Positions 34,201 to 44,876 of a stretch of DNA of 64,000 nucleotides are shown here, one piece after another. Origin of the DNA: Megalonaias nervosa (Eukaryota; Mollusca; Bivalvia; Unionida; Unionidae); contig JAECUM010004886.1 in the NCBI GenBank assembly GCA_016617855.1, positions 1 to 64,000 of the forward strand, read 5' to 3'. The position numbers and the translations under genes are program-made. The notes below the pieces were generated by a model. It saw only the letters and a program-made list of their open reading frames with translations, did not search any database and had not been told where the DNA came from. Position 1 is the first letter of the stretch. Every line of letters starts with the position of its first letter.

Positions 34201-36542
34201 TTCAGTTCAGGGCCACAATTCGTATATTGGCTTTCTATACATTTTTATTAATAGAAATCCCATGACAGAGATTTCTGAGATGGCAAAGACATTGTAAAAG
34301 AATTTATACTATGACATGTAGTTCTTGTATAATGTTAGAAAAGATAAATCCAGCAGACAACTTCAAGATGGAAATCTTCATCTGAGTATTTTAAAATAGG
34401 AAAATAAAATGTTTGTTGTGAAGTAGTCTGTAAAAAATTAAAATTCACTCTATGTCGGAGTTTTAATAATTTTAATGAAATAGTTGTAAAAAAGTATGCC
34501 ATAGTGTATGGTCATCTGATTTTTTAGTGATGAATAAACTATGGATATATAATTGGAAAGTTTAAAAGCTTCATGCATTATTGTACTGCAAGCATTACAA
34601 ATTCATGTTTGGGGCATGAAACCATGACAGGTTGATGATATAATTGAAAGTATTTTTTTTAATTTAACTTTTGCTTTTCCTTTAAAAAAGGCGAATCAGT
34701 TAGAACATTGTGAAAGATCATATTAGCTAAGGGGATGACATTTAAATGGTGTCCACATCCCCCATTACAGTCTCAAATGAATGCAAATTTGCTTGGAGTT
34801 AAGGTCAGTAATATTTACTAAACTTATATATTTGATTTGCAGCATTTTCCCCAAGAACCTTTGAACATAGTAGTCCTGATACACTATCATTTCAGACCAT
34901 GTTACTTTAGAACCAACCAGTTTTAACAAAACCAAACCAAACAAATTTGTCTGAATATCAGTCAGAATAATTTTACAAAGCAAACATATAGAAACATGCA
35001 ATGAGAATCATACTTTGACTTGGACAATCTTGTTTCATTTAGTTAGTGAACTGCATGAAGAAGGGAAGCATCTTAAGACAATGTCCACTACGTCTAATTG
35101 TGTGAATTTCTGCACACAAAAAAGAAGTCACAAGCCTGTTATGCAAAATGTCTCTTATGAAGATTTATCTTCACATATAGTGAGACTGGTTGTACTTTAT
35201 GGTTGTGTTAAATATGAAGTTGGTAACATGTCACTTTGTTACCAGTCTAGCTTTCCACCCCCCACCCCCTGTCAGTAGTCTCTACCAGCCAAATGCTGAT
35301 CTGCATAAAGCACATTAGGGGTACAGAACAACATGATGGGCATTGAGACATGCAAAATTTGCACAGATTATTTAGACATTGCACCATATGCATTCCTCTT
35401 TCATATTTGAGTGGGTTGTCAGTTTTGTTTATTTGCACCATTGGCACAGAATTGCAGCCATGATTGAACTCTATATGGCACAAGGATGCATTGAGGCCAT
35501 CATGCCAAGATGTGTTCATATGTAATATCAGAATGTTTGTACCTCCAACTCGGAACAAAACACGACTCATAGAATTTGACCATATATGACAACATCTTGG
35601 CTTAAAGGCTTTCCTATTTGTTCAAATTATGCAGATCCGCCTTTTCTTCCTTTGTAAAGTTGCTCAAAAGAAGTTTGACAGAAAGCATACAAGCATAAGG
35701 GGCTTTCAGATTTGTACAAACAGTGCTTATCCACAATCAGATATAACATTCCATTACTTAAAATTAGAAAACCATTCAAACATCTTATTTTAAAACATGC
35801 TGAATAGCATTAGGCCAGATTTGACAGAAAGTATCCTGGCATGAAGGGATTTAAAGTTTATATAAATGATGTAGATATGGCAGTCATTACTAAAAACAGA
35901 AGAAAAAAAACATATGCTACTAGCCATGCAGGTAAAAAGTAAGAAACGCTGACAAATAAGGATCTGACTTGCTTGTTGTCAGAAACCACTCAGAATATAA
36001 CCAGATTTGACAGAAAGTATCCTGGCATGAAGGGATTTAAGACTGATAAAAATAATGATCCACCATCAAATGTGGCCCCCATTATTAAAAATTTAAAATC
36101 TTTAAGTTATTTTTCTCATAAATCACTTGATAGGATTTGACAGAAAGCATTCTATCATGAAGGGCTTTCAGTTTAGTCAAATCATGCTGATCCACCATTA
36201 CCAAAAACAGAGCAGCATTTGAATAATTTTGTGTCCCAGAAATTACTCCACAGAATTAAACAACCACGACTGAAACCATTCTTGCATGAAGTCCTTTCAT
36301 TGCTGGAGAAATGATGCAGCTGTGCAATCAAATATGGATGAAAATTCTAAATAGAGAAACCTTGAAACAGTTGTTTCACAACATAGGCAGACATCAACCA
36401 ATGAGCAGTCTTGGGTCCACCTGAGCCTCTTGTTTCAGATGCACTTTTAATTATCTTAACCAGGGAAAAACTATAACACTGTTTTGTTCGTGTTCTCAAC
36501 ACATAATTCATATATTGTTTGAAATGCTTTTGTTTCTTCCAG

Positions 36543-36646
36543 AGACTTACAAAGATTTCCATCGCTGGTCATGTGACAACTATGCAGAATTCTGGGAGGA
36601 ACTCTGGAGGTTTACCAATGTTGTTCACTCACAGACCTATGATAAG
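36543..36646 (+). CDS. AACS: AACS exon 2
   Basis: The acceptor is TTTCTTCCAG at 36542 and the donor GATAAG|GTAAGT. It starts in phase 1 and ends in phase 0. It encodes residues about 39-73, with HRWSCDNYAEFWEELWRF, the N-terminal domain motif of AACS around the acetyl-CoA-synthetase N-region. Confidence 0.95.
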
Positions 36647-37321
36647 GTAAGTTTATGTGTGTGCGGGTACAAAACAAAATGGTTGTTGTGTAAGTTTGAT
36701 GGGACACAGTACGTTATGTATTGAGGATTTTTTGGAGAAGGTTAAGCCCCAGTAAATACATACTTAAATGAACTCATGGCATCTAGGACATACGGTAATT
36801 GCATACTTTTGATGCTTAGTTTTAGCTATGGTTGAGAACTGACAAACATTTGATTGATAAAGATCAAGCTTAGACTGGTGATCAGTGTATGGTGTGCTAA
36901 ATTTGTAGAATTTCAGTAATATTTTACATGACATGTACTAGTCTCCCACTATCTAGCAACTTCCACTTGTCATTGGAAGCCAGGGCTCATGGATATTTTC
37001 CTGCTAGTTTGACTTCTGAAGCTGTTATTGATATCTGCATTACAGTAATTTTACCGAGGATGATTTTCACACACTAAAATATACCATGCTGCTTTAAATA
37101 AATCCTTGATATGATTTTTAATCCTGTAGTGCGGATTATATTAAATTGCATTTTACCTGTATTTTTTTTTACATTCACTTTGACAACAAATGAAGGAAAA
37201 TGTCTTTAATTTGAAGAGAAAAATTACTTACAAGTTGGGTCAACCTCTATATAGAAATCAGCATAATTCGTAGCATTTGTTAACTACTGTTGATAAAATT
37301 AACACAATTACTTAAAATGTT

Positions 37322-37359
<38 letters not shown>

Positions 37360-37427
37360 GTATTCAGTGTTAGCATGTCATTACTGTTGTGCATGTTGGT
37401 CTGTTATTCTCATTTCTTCCAAACTAG
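36647..37427 (+). other. AACS: AACS intron 2
   Basis: It contains an ATC trinucleotide run at 37323-37359 and otherwise nothing notable. Confidence 0.85.
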
Positions 37428-37545
37428 GTCGTAGACAAGTCCAAAGGGATTGCTGACATACCTGAATGGTTTCATGGGAGTCAACTTAACTTTGCAGAAA
37501 ATTTACTTCGATACAGGGATGACAGAATTGCAATCTGTGCTACAG
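37428..37545 (+). CDS. AACS: AACS exon 3
   Basis: The acceptor is CCAAACTAG and the donor TACAG|GTTTGA; it runs from phase 0 to phase 1. It encodes residues about 74-112 with GIADIPEWF and NFAENLL, strongly conserved in the AACS family. Confidence 0.95.
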
Positions 37546-39161
37546 GTTTGATTCACTGTCACATTTGCTTTTGAATTTAAAGAATCACATCTGCACTGTA
37601 ACAGACAATCATGAAATGCAAGAAAGATTTTAGGTATACAGCATCTTTGATAGTCAAGGTTCCGATATGTTAACCCTATCTACACCATGGTGGATTGAGC
37701 AGTTATTTTAGTACTTTGTCCTAATGACATCTATTGGATTTCAGGAGTTGCCTCCCTTAGTATGTAATGCCAACTAACCAATAGCGTGTAAGAGTGGTGC
37801 ATTGTACATCGGCCAAAAATGGTGGAGGAAATTGACTTTAAAAAGATACTTTGTAAGTTGAACATCGAAAGTATGACTGTGTACCAGAGAGAAGCCATTA
37901 CAGCTGTATCTGAGTGAAAGGTATTTGTCCAAACATAGACTGGCAGTGGAAAATTGCTTATTGATGAGTCTATTCAAGTTGTGTGCTCCCCATACCTCAA
38001 TTATGTAGGCATTTGCAGTGGTGTAAAAACAGGCACAGTGCACAAAATGAATGTTTTTGTTTCATTATAAATGGTCCTAAAATGGAAGTGCATAAATTGA
38101 ATTGGTGTAAATCGATGCCACATGAAACATTAATTGCAATGGAATATTCAGTTTCTGACAGAAAAAAAAAATGATGAGAAAAAAAAACAGAGCTAAATTA
38201 GGATAGCACTGTGCCTGGCACCTGTTAAACATTACATTGGCCTGTTCCTCCTGCAGCTATTTGACCAAGGGGCCTATTGATAATTTGAGATACAACTGCT
38301 AAGGACAGTTAGATTTTTACATAGTGATTCTTTCTTTAAAAACCCATGGCATGTGTGAGAAAATTGTTCCAAAAGAAAATAAGTTCAATGATAATTTTGA
38401 TCTTCAGAATGGAATTTTCACATTTTGTTTCCAGCTCTTACAGGAATTTCCTGATAAAAATATGTGTGTGTCTTATTGATGTTGCTCTTATAACAGTATT
38501 GCATGGAGATGCCAATAATTACTTGATAATCACTCATGACAGTGACATAATTATTGCGCACATTCATCTTAATTTGGATAAGGACACAAGAGAACATTAA
38601 ATATGACAAATAGATTTTTATTTCTGACACATCCTTAAGTTTATCTTTTTACATGCATGTTTTGCATTGATAAAACAAGGGATGTAACTTCTGCATTAAA
38701 GAAATGATCTTTACCGTGTTGGATTTGTTTCAACAACAGATGGTCAGAAACCAACTTGGTTGTGATAGCAAGAGTTGCTTGTATATGATTTGATCAGAAA
38801 TTTTGTATTGGTTAAAGTCTTCTAGAGTACAAAGGTCCCTAACAATTCCAACTAGAGTGAAGTTGATGGTATGCCATTGCAAAATACTAACTTTATGGAA
38901 CTATTGTCTATTCAGGATTGAAAACAGTTTGACCTAGTGCAGCTTTGACGGCTTGCCATCATAAACCCCCATGATACATTGTGTATGTGTGTGTATATAT
39001 ACATATATAATTTATGCATATATTGTGTTCCTAAGAAATCTCTCATATGTCAAATTCATGCTACTTGAATCCATTTATCAAATGGGGATATGAATCTTCA
39101 TCCTGGATGAACACATTAAAAAAAAAAGGTGGTTGCTGCTTGGGAATCCATGCTGTCAGTT

Positions 39162-39219
<58 letters not shown>

Positions 39220-39639
39220 AATGATGTGCATCTCGGGGTGTATGTTTCTGTTAGGGAATTAATATTCAAGTGAACATAAGATGTGGGTAAGTCAAATTTG
39301 TGTAAATTGTGACTTTATACTATTAGCCAACAACTCATTCCTCACAAGCCATTTACAAATATGATTATGCCTTACCTTTTTGACTTTATATACATATAGA
39401 GAGTCATACATACCTCTCCCCCTACTTATAGGAAAACATCACTCTTCAAAGTATCTAAATATCTTATTGTAATAAATTGACACATTCTTTAATTGTGCAA
39501 TATCCCATGTCTTTCATCTCTTGCAAGTTTTAAAATTTTAAAATTCGTTCCATGTTGAAGTATTATCAGTATCTTTTGATTTGACAGCAATGATGACATT
39601 CTGTGGTGATGACCTACCATATATACTCTCTTATTAGTC

Positions 39640-39830
39640 AGACACAGCTGCAGAATGCACAGAGCCAGGTCTGCTGTCGCATAATATGATGACAGATCTG
39701 GATCCATGCAGTTTATTAGAAGTAATCAGTAGAACAAACCCTGATCTGCTGGTGCATTATATAATGGCAGATCAAGGTCTGTGTTTCTTTGGCAGTTGGA
39801 CTCAACCTTATAAAAGTGAATATATATGGT
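39640..39830. repeat. Foldback-type interspersed repeat
   Basis: It contains self-complementary stretches such as ATCTGC and CATTAT facing ATAATG and GCAGAT. A related segment (GACCCTGATCTGCTG, then ATGCAGTTTGCATTTGGAC) lies at about 51640-51800. Confidence 0.45.
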
Positions 39831-39969
39831 ATTTAAAAGTGTCCCATGATATACCTGAAATTCTTAAGGAACTGTACCAAACGGAAAAGGAGAAGTGTAT
39901 TAACAAAAAAAAGAATTTAAAAGAGTAGAGATGTAATTTTTCACAGTATGATACATCACACAGGCTGTA

Positions 39970-40540
39970 ATACGAGGGATGGTAGGAGGATGAGGGTCCA
40001 CCTTTTGATACTGTCCAGAGGCTTTAAAAGGGATGGTGGGAGGATGGGGGTCTACCTAGTGATAATGTCCAGAGGCTCTAAGAGTGATGGTGGGAGGATT
40101 GGGGTTCACCCTATGATACTGTCCAGAGGGTCTAAGAGTGATGGTGGGAGGATGAGGTTTCAGCTAATGATACAGTCCAGAGGTTGTAAGAGTGATGGTG
40201 GGAGGATGGGAGCACTCCGTATGATACTGCCCAGAGGCTTTAAGAGTAGTGGTGGGAGGATGGGGGTCCACTGCATGATACTGTTCAGAGGGTCTGAGTG
40301 ATGGTGGGAGGATGGGGGTCCACCCTATGATACTGTTCAGAGGCTGTAAGGGTGATGGTGGGAGGATGGGGGTCCACCCTATGATACTGTTCAGAGGATA
40401 TAAGAGTGATGGTGGGAGGATGGTGTTCCACCCTATGATACTGTCCAGAGGCTGAAAGAGTGTTGGTGAGAGGCTGGGGGTCCACCATATGATCCTTTTC
40501 AGAGGCTCAAAGAGGGATTGTGGGAGGATGGGAGTCTATA
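39970..40540 (+). repeat. Minisatellite, ~54-bp unit, about 10 copies
   Basis: The unit is AGAGTGATGGTGGGAGGATG, then GGGGTCCACCCTATGATACT and GTCCAGAGGCTCTA. The unit length is close to a multiple of three, so both strands show long but meaningless open frames. Confidence 0.9.
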
Positions 40541-41370
40541 TATGCAACAGACATGTACATAGACACCAAGATAAAACTAATTTAGACACTTTTCCAGAAA
40601 ACAGGTGTCAAATTGTGTATTTTGGAGTCATAATTTGAAGGTTTTTGATTCATAATTTGATGGTTTTTACTGCTTTTTGTTTCATTAATCTTGTTAAATA
40701 GTGTCATTTTGAAGAGTTATCTGCTTGTGTACTAATAATTCTTGTAATATTTAGAATCCTTGGAATGGCTATGGAATATATCTTTTATTTTGAATCTTTC
40801 GTACATATCTCCATCACCATGGAAACAAATCCAAGCACATCATGTTAAATTTTTTTTAAAGATTTTGGAAACCAGATAAATTAACAAGTTACTGTTCCTT
40901 TAAGATTTTGTAAGTGTTAGTAAAGTTTAAAAAATAGCCTTGTTCAGCCACTGTTACTGACAGCACCATTTGAGAGATGGTTGTTTCTTCTTCTACTTGG
41001 AAGTCTTCTTTTCCAAGATCAGTAAGTATAAAAGGGTTCTGTGTTCTATTTTATTATCCAATACTTGGTCAGATATCTAGTATTGCCTTGGTTTATTTCT
41101 AAGGCATTAGGAAGCACATATATCTCTTGGTATTAGTGAAATCTGTTTTACAACAGTGATTGCCAAGATTTTCACATCTTATGAGTTCAGTTAGATTGGA
41201 CCCTTTCTGAAAGCTATCCTCAACAGATAGGGATACCTTAGGACAGTATATTGTTAGTCACCTTCATCAATATAAAAAATAAGAGCATAGTGCAATGCAT
41301 TAATGCAGGCACTGACTTCTTGTTATACATTGATGACATTTTGATCTGCTGTGGATTAAGGAATATGCAT

Positions 41371-41690
41371 ACATGTACCATTCGGTATCAGCAATAGATG
41401 CACATAAATAACATGTACTATTCGGTATCAGCAATAGATGCACATAAATAACATGTACTATTCGGTATCAGCAATAGATGCACATAAATAACATGTACTA
41501 TTCAGTATCAGCAATAGATGCACATAAATGACATGTACTATTCGGTATCAGCAATAGATGCACATAAATAACATGTACTATTTGGTATCAGCAATAGATG
41601 CATATAAATAACATGTACTATTCGGTATCAGCAATAGATGCACATAAATAACATGTACTATTCGGTATCAGCAATAGATGCACGTAAATA
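41371..41690 (+). repeat. Perfect-period tandem array, 8 x 40 bp
   Basis: The unit begins ACATGTACTATTCGGTATCA and ends GCAATAGATGCACATAAATA. All eight copies keep exactly 40 bases with only single substitutions. The array lies between the RT catalytic box and the thumb region of the LINE relic. Confidence 0.95.
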
Positions 41691-41939
41691 AAGTTCAAAA
41701 ATGTGCAGAAGAAAACATGTTCCAATTTTCAATACTTAAAACTGACTATATGCATATCTGACAATTAAATCATATTCATGATGGTCCAAAGCAGTATATT
41801 GATGGTTGTCTTATTCCTGTTGTTGAGGATAGCAAATATTTAGGTCTTAAATTTGATTGTAAACTAAATTTTCTTACACATATTAGATGCCTTAGGGACA
41901 AATGTCAAAAAGCACTAGTTGAGGCATTCACGGATTGAA

Positions 41940-42375
41940 GATGGCTAAAATGTGTATGGAGTTGCAAACCTTTCCTCCATATGCTTGATTATACAGGACT
42001 AATAAGATCTAAACTTGATGGCTAAAATGTGTATGGACTCGCAAACTTTTCCTCCATATGCTTGATTATACAGGACTAGTAAGATCTAAACTTGATGGCT
42101 AAAATGTGTATGGACTCGCAAACTTTTCCTCCATATACTTGATTATACAGGACTAGTAAGATCTAAACTTGATGGCTAAAATGTGTATGGGGTCACAAAC
42201 CTTACCTCCAGATGCTTGATTATACAGGACTAGTAAGATCTAAACTTGATGGCTAAAATGTGTATGGGGTTGCAAACCTTACATCCAGATGCTTGGTTAT
42301 ACAGGACTAGTGAGATCTAAACTTGATGGCTAAAATGTGTATGGGGTCACAAACCTTACCTCGAGATGCTTGATC
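41940..42375 (+). repeat. Tandem array, 77-bp unit, 5.6 copies
   Basis: Units begin GATGGCTAAAATGTGTATGG at 41940, 42017, 42094, 42171, 42248 and 42325. The array amplifies a part of the LINE relic. Confidence 0.95.
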
Positions 42376-43609
42376 TGATATACAGTCAGGGATTTTAGAC
42401 TCTGTCAGAGTTCATTTAGAACTTCCTCTTCAGAAAACCTGTGTTTGAGGCAAGTGAATCATCTCTTTATCTCAGATGATCCAAATTGGCTCTTCACTAT
42501 GCTACCAAAGTATCTTCTAGTCCATCTAATCCCACATAGGATATAGTGTTTAGGCCCAAATACCAAAATTTATACATTGCAGAACCAAACTTTACTCCAC
42601 CTTTTGGCATACAAATTTGTCCTCACTTACAAACGGCAAAATTCAAGTTGGAAAAATTGCAAAATTCTCTTCCTAAATTGCCAAACTGGTTTTTAGAACC
42701 TTCCAAAATAATATTTGATCTTTGCAAAATTGAAAGTCTTCAAGAAATACCCACCTGTTTCCAAGTAAATCCAATGAAATCAGAGCCGCCTATCATAGCC
42801 ATATGTCTCTGTATACATATGGTTTAAAAGATTGAGACAAAATTCTAGCTGCCATTGCAACACCCTTGGATAATATCTTGAGCCAGTTTTCAGAAAAAGT
42901 CCATTTTTACTGCTGAAATTACAGCCATTCTCAGAGTTTAGGATATCTTGAAACCTCAAAAAAAAAACAAATTACATCTACCGTTTTGGATTCCCTTTCC
43001 ACTCTGAAAGCATTGCAGAATCTTAAATCTGATACACAGTCAGGGACTTAGATGATAGAGAAGCATGATGTTCTTGTCCAGTCATGGAAAAGTATTAAGT
43101 ACTTTTGGATGCTTAGTCACCTTGGCACAAAGGATAATGAAAGGGCAGATAAAGCAGCCAAAGCTACCCTGCACTCACTACCATAATTCCCAAATGGAAG
43201 ATCCCATATACTGACTTAAATTATTGTAAATTACTGCGCAATTCAGTTTTCAGTTTTTCGTACTTAACCTTTTGTTGGCGCTCCATAGTTACCATTGTGC
43301 TAAAGTGATGTAAAGCAGAACTACATACATATGTACATACGTACATACATACATACATAATTGTGAGAAGCAATCAAAATTTTCAATTTGGTAATTTAAA
43401 ATTTCAAGCCTTTGACTTGTGTTTGCTGATATTCGCTATGGAAAGTCACTGCGGACTGTTAATGTAATATACTTTTGAGGTGGTTTCAATGATTAAGGAA
43501 CGCCATTTCTTGAGAAAACACTTTGCAGAAATGCATAATTCCGCACTAAATGAAATATTTATAAGTTTTCAGAATCAGCATTGCATAAATATTGACATGA
43601 TTATTACAG

Positions 43610-43723
43610 GTGAGAGCGGTAAGAAAATCACTAAGAAGACGTACCATGAGCTTTATCAGTCTGTTGCACTGTATGCTGCAGCCATGAAAAAAATGGGTGT
43701 AAAGAAAGGAGACCGTGTTGTGG
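43610..43723 (+). CDS. AACS: AACS exon 4
   Basis: The acceptor is TTATTACAG and the donor GTGG|GTAAGA; phase 1 at both ends. It encodes residues about 113-150 with [15 protein letters not shown], the conserved segment before the first adenylate-domain strand. Confidence 0.95.
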
Positions 43724-44778
43724 GTAAGACTATGTGACTATGAATATGGATAAGGTCACCCTGTGTATCCATTTTTCGGGCAATCTTATCTTACATTTTC
43801 AGAGGGCACTCTGTTATTTAGAATATTATACATTCATTTACTTTCAAAGTGTCTATTTTCATAAATTGGTAAGAAAATGTGATATTTTGTTGTCATTACC
43901 TAAATTCATGGATAGAAGAATAATCCTGTTGATTTCATATAAAAATTGTTGCTTGTTGGGTCTTTAAATTGATGTTATGATATTTTATGAATTCTACTTT
44001 TATACAGAATTAGTGGCTTGGATTTGCTGTTGTCTTTTGGAATATCTAATGCATCTTTACAGGTTCATTTATGGGCACTTTTCCATCATGGATATTTAAA
44101 AATCATCAAGATTTCTCCATTTGGCCAATTTAATCAAAATTTTTGTTTCCTTACATTTCTCATTTATTCCCAAAATGATGATACCAGTTCCCATTTCTAG
44201 TCTCCCTGGAACAATCTCTCACTTTTATTTGTCATTTAAAAAAATGTTACTATTACAAAATAAGATATATCATATTTCACAAATATGATTTTACAGTAAT
44301 TTTAATGATCAGATTATTTACAGAGTTTTGTTTAATGTCATAATAAAAGAAGCTAATTGATTACTATAAATTGTTATTTCTTTAATCCCTTAAAGGTTTT
44401 TTCTCTTTTTCTGTACAGGTTACATTACAAACTGTTGTCACTCTTTTAATACAGGTTACATTGCCAACTGTTGTCACTCTTTTAATACAGGTTACATTAC
44501 AAACTGTTGTCACTCTTTTAATACAGGTTACATTACAAACTGTTGTCACTCTTTTAATACAGGTTACATTGCCAACTGTTGTCACTCTTTTAATACAGGT
44601 TACATTACAAACTGTTGTCACTCTTTTAATACAGGTTACATTACAAACTGTTGTCACGCTTTTAATACAGGTTACATTACAAACTGTTGTCACTCTTTTA
44701 ATACAGTTTACATTACAAACTGTTGTCACTCTTTTAATACAGGTTACATTACAAACTGTTGTCACTCTTTCAATACAG
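43724..44778 (+). other. AACS: AACS intron 4, 3' part made of repeated splice sites
   Basis: 43724-44410 is plain AT-rich intron. The last 365 bases are the 36-bp array described next, whose final AG (44777-44778) is the inferred acceptor. Confidence 0.8.
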
Positions 44779-44790
44779 GTTACATTGCCA
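44413..44790 (+). repeat. 36-bp tandem array duplicating the exon-5 3' splice site
   Basis: Acceptor AGs recur every 36 bases from 44418 to 44778, eleven in all, each preceded by CTTTTAATAC-like pyrimidine/AT sequence and followed by the first ~18 bases of exon 5 (GTTACATT-C-AACTGTTGT). One copy (44706) has TT in place of GT. The unit is 12 codons long and contains no stop in the exon-5 frame. Confidence 0.95.
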
Positions 44791-44876
44791 ACTGTTGTGA
44801 AGCGGTCGAGGCAATGCTGGCAGCAGCAAGTATCGGGGCAGTGTGGAGTTCTACCTCACCAGACTTTGGAGTCAGG
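44779..44876 (+). CDS. AACS: AACS exon 5
   Basis: It starts at the last array acceptor, in phase 1, and ends at CAGG|GTATTC in phase 0. It encodes residues about 151-183, with [20 protein letters not shown] and PDFGV, among the most conserved parts of AACS. The donor is weak apart from GT. Use of an upstream array acceptor would extend the exon in frame by multiples of 12 codons. Confidence 0.92.

Larger units (their letters stand above)
24365..36542 (+). other. AACS: AACS intron 1 (12.2 kb)
   Basis: It holds a TA microsatellite (24694-24762), three large minisatellites, two MITE copies and an interspersed repeat, listed separately. The stretches 24763-25862, 28952-30423, 31073-31794 and 32601-33479 show nothing I can name. 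About 34200-35650 is likewise empty, and 35660-36310 is a degenerate ~150-bp repeat built on TTTGACAGAAAG-AT-CTGGCATGAAGGG. Confidence 0.8.
41160..43200 (+). pseudogene. Decayed non-LTR retrotransposon (Jockey-group, Nimb-like) with RT and RNase H remnants
   Basis: Around 41190-41350 the translation keeps the palm of a reverse transcriptase, including the LLYIDDILIC box. At 41800-41920 comes YLGLKFDCKLNF...HI, the post-catalytic 'thumb' motif of this group, and at 42985-43165 an RNase H remnant (DSLSTLKAL, then SHLGTKDNERADKAAKA). Stops and shifts interrupt all parts, and two tandem arrays have grown inside it. It is inside AACS intron 3 on the same strand. The Nimb-like placement is from memory of the motif set. 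Confidence 0.75.
37546..43609 (+). other. AACS: AACS intron 3 (6.1 kb)
   Basis: It holds a TA microsatellite (39164-39216), a foldback repeat (about 39640-39830), a minisatellite and a LINE relic, listed separately. From 37546 to 39160 nothing is recognised; an 84-codon frame at 38346 lacks any protein signature. Confidence 0.8.

Noticed and set aside
38346..38600. 84-codon frame as a possible exon
   Set aside because: No conserved motif, no fitting splice sites with AACS phase, and AACS is already continuous from exon 3 to exon 4.
39948..40488. Long open frames on both strands
   Set aside because: Produced by the ~54-bp minisatellite; the translations are plain repeats with no domain.
42546..42827. 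93-codon frame
   Set aside because: It lies in the LINE relic between RT and RNase H remnants; no separate gene.
44382..44765. 127-codon minus-strand frame and a 176-codon plus-strand frame
   Set aside because: Both are shadows of the 36-bp array; only the exon-5 frame continues into conserved AACS sequence.
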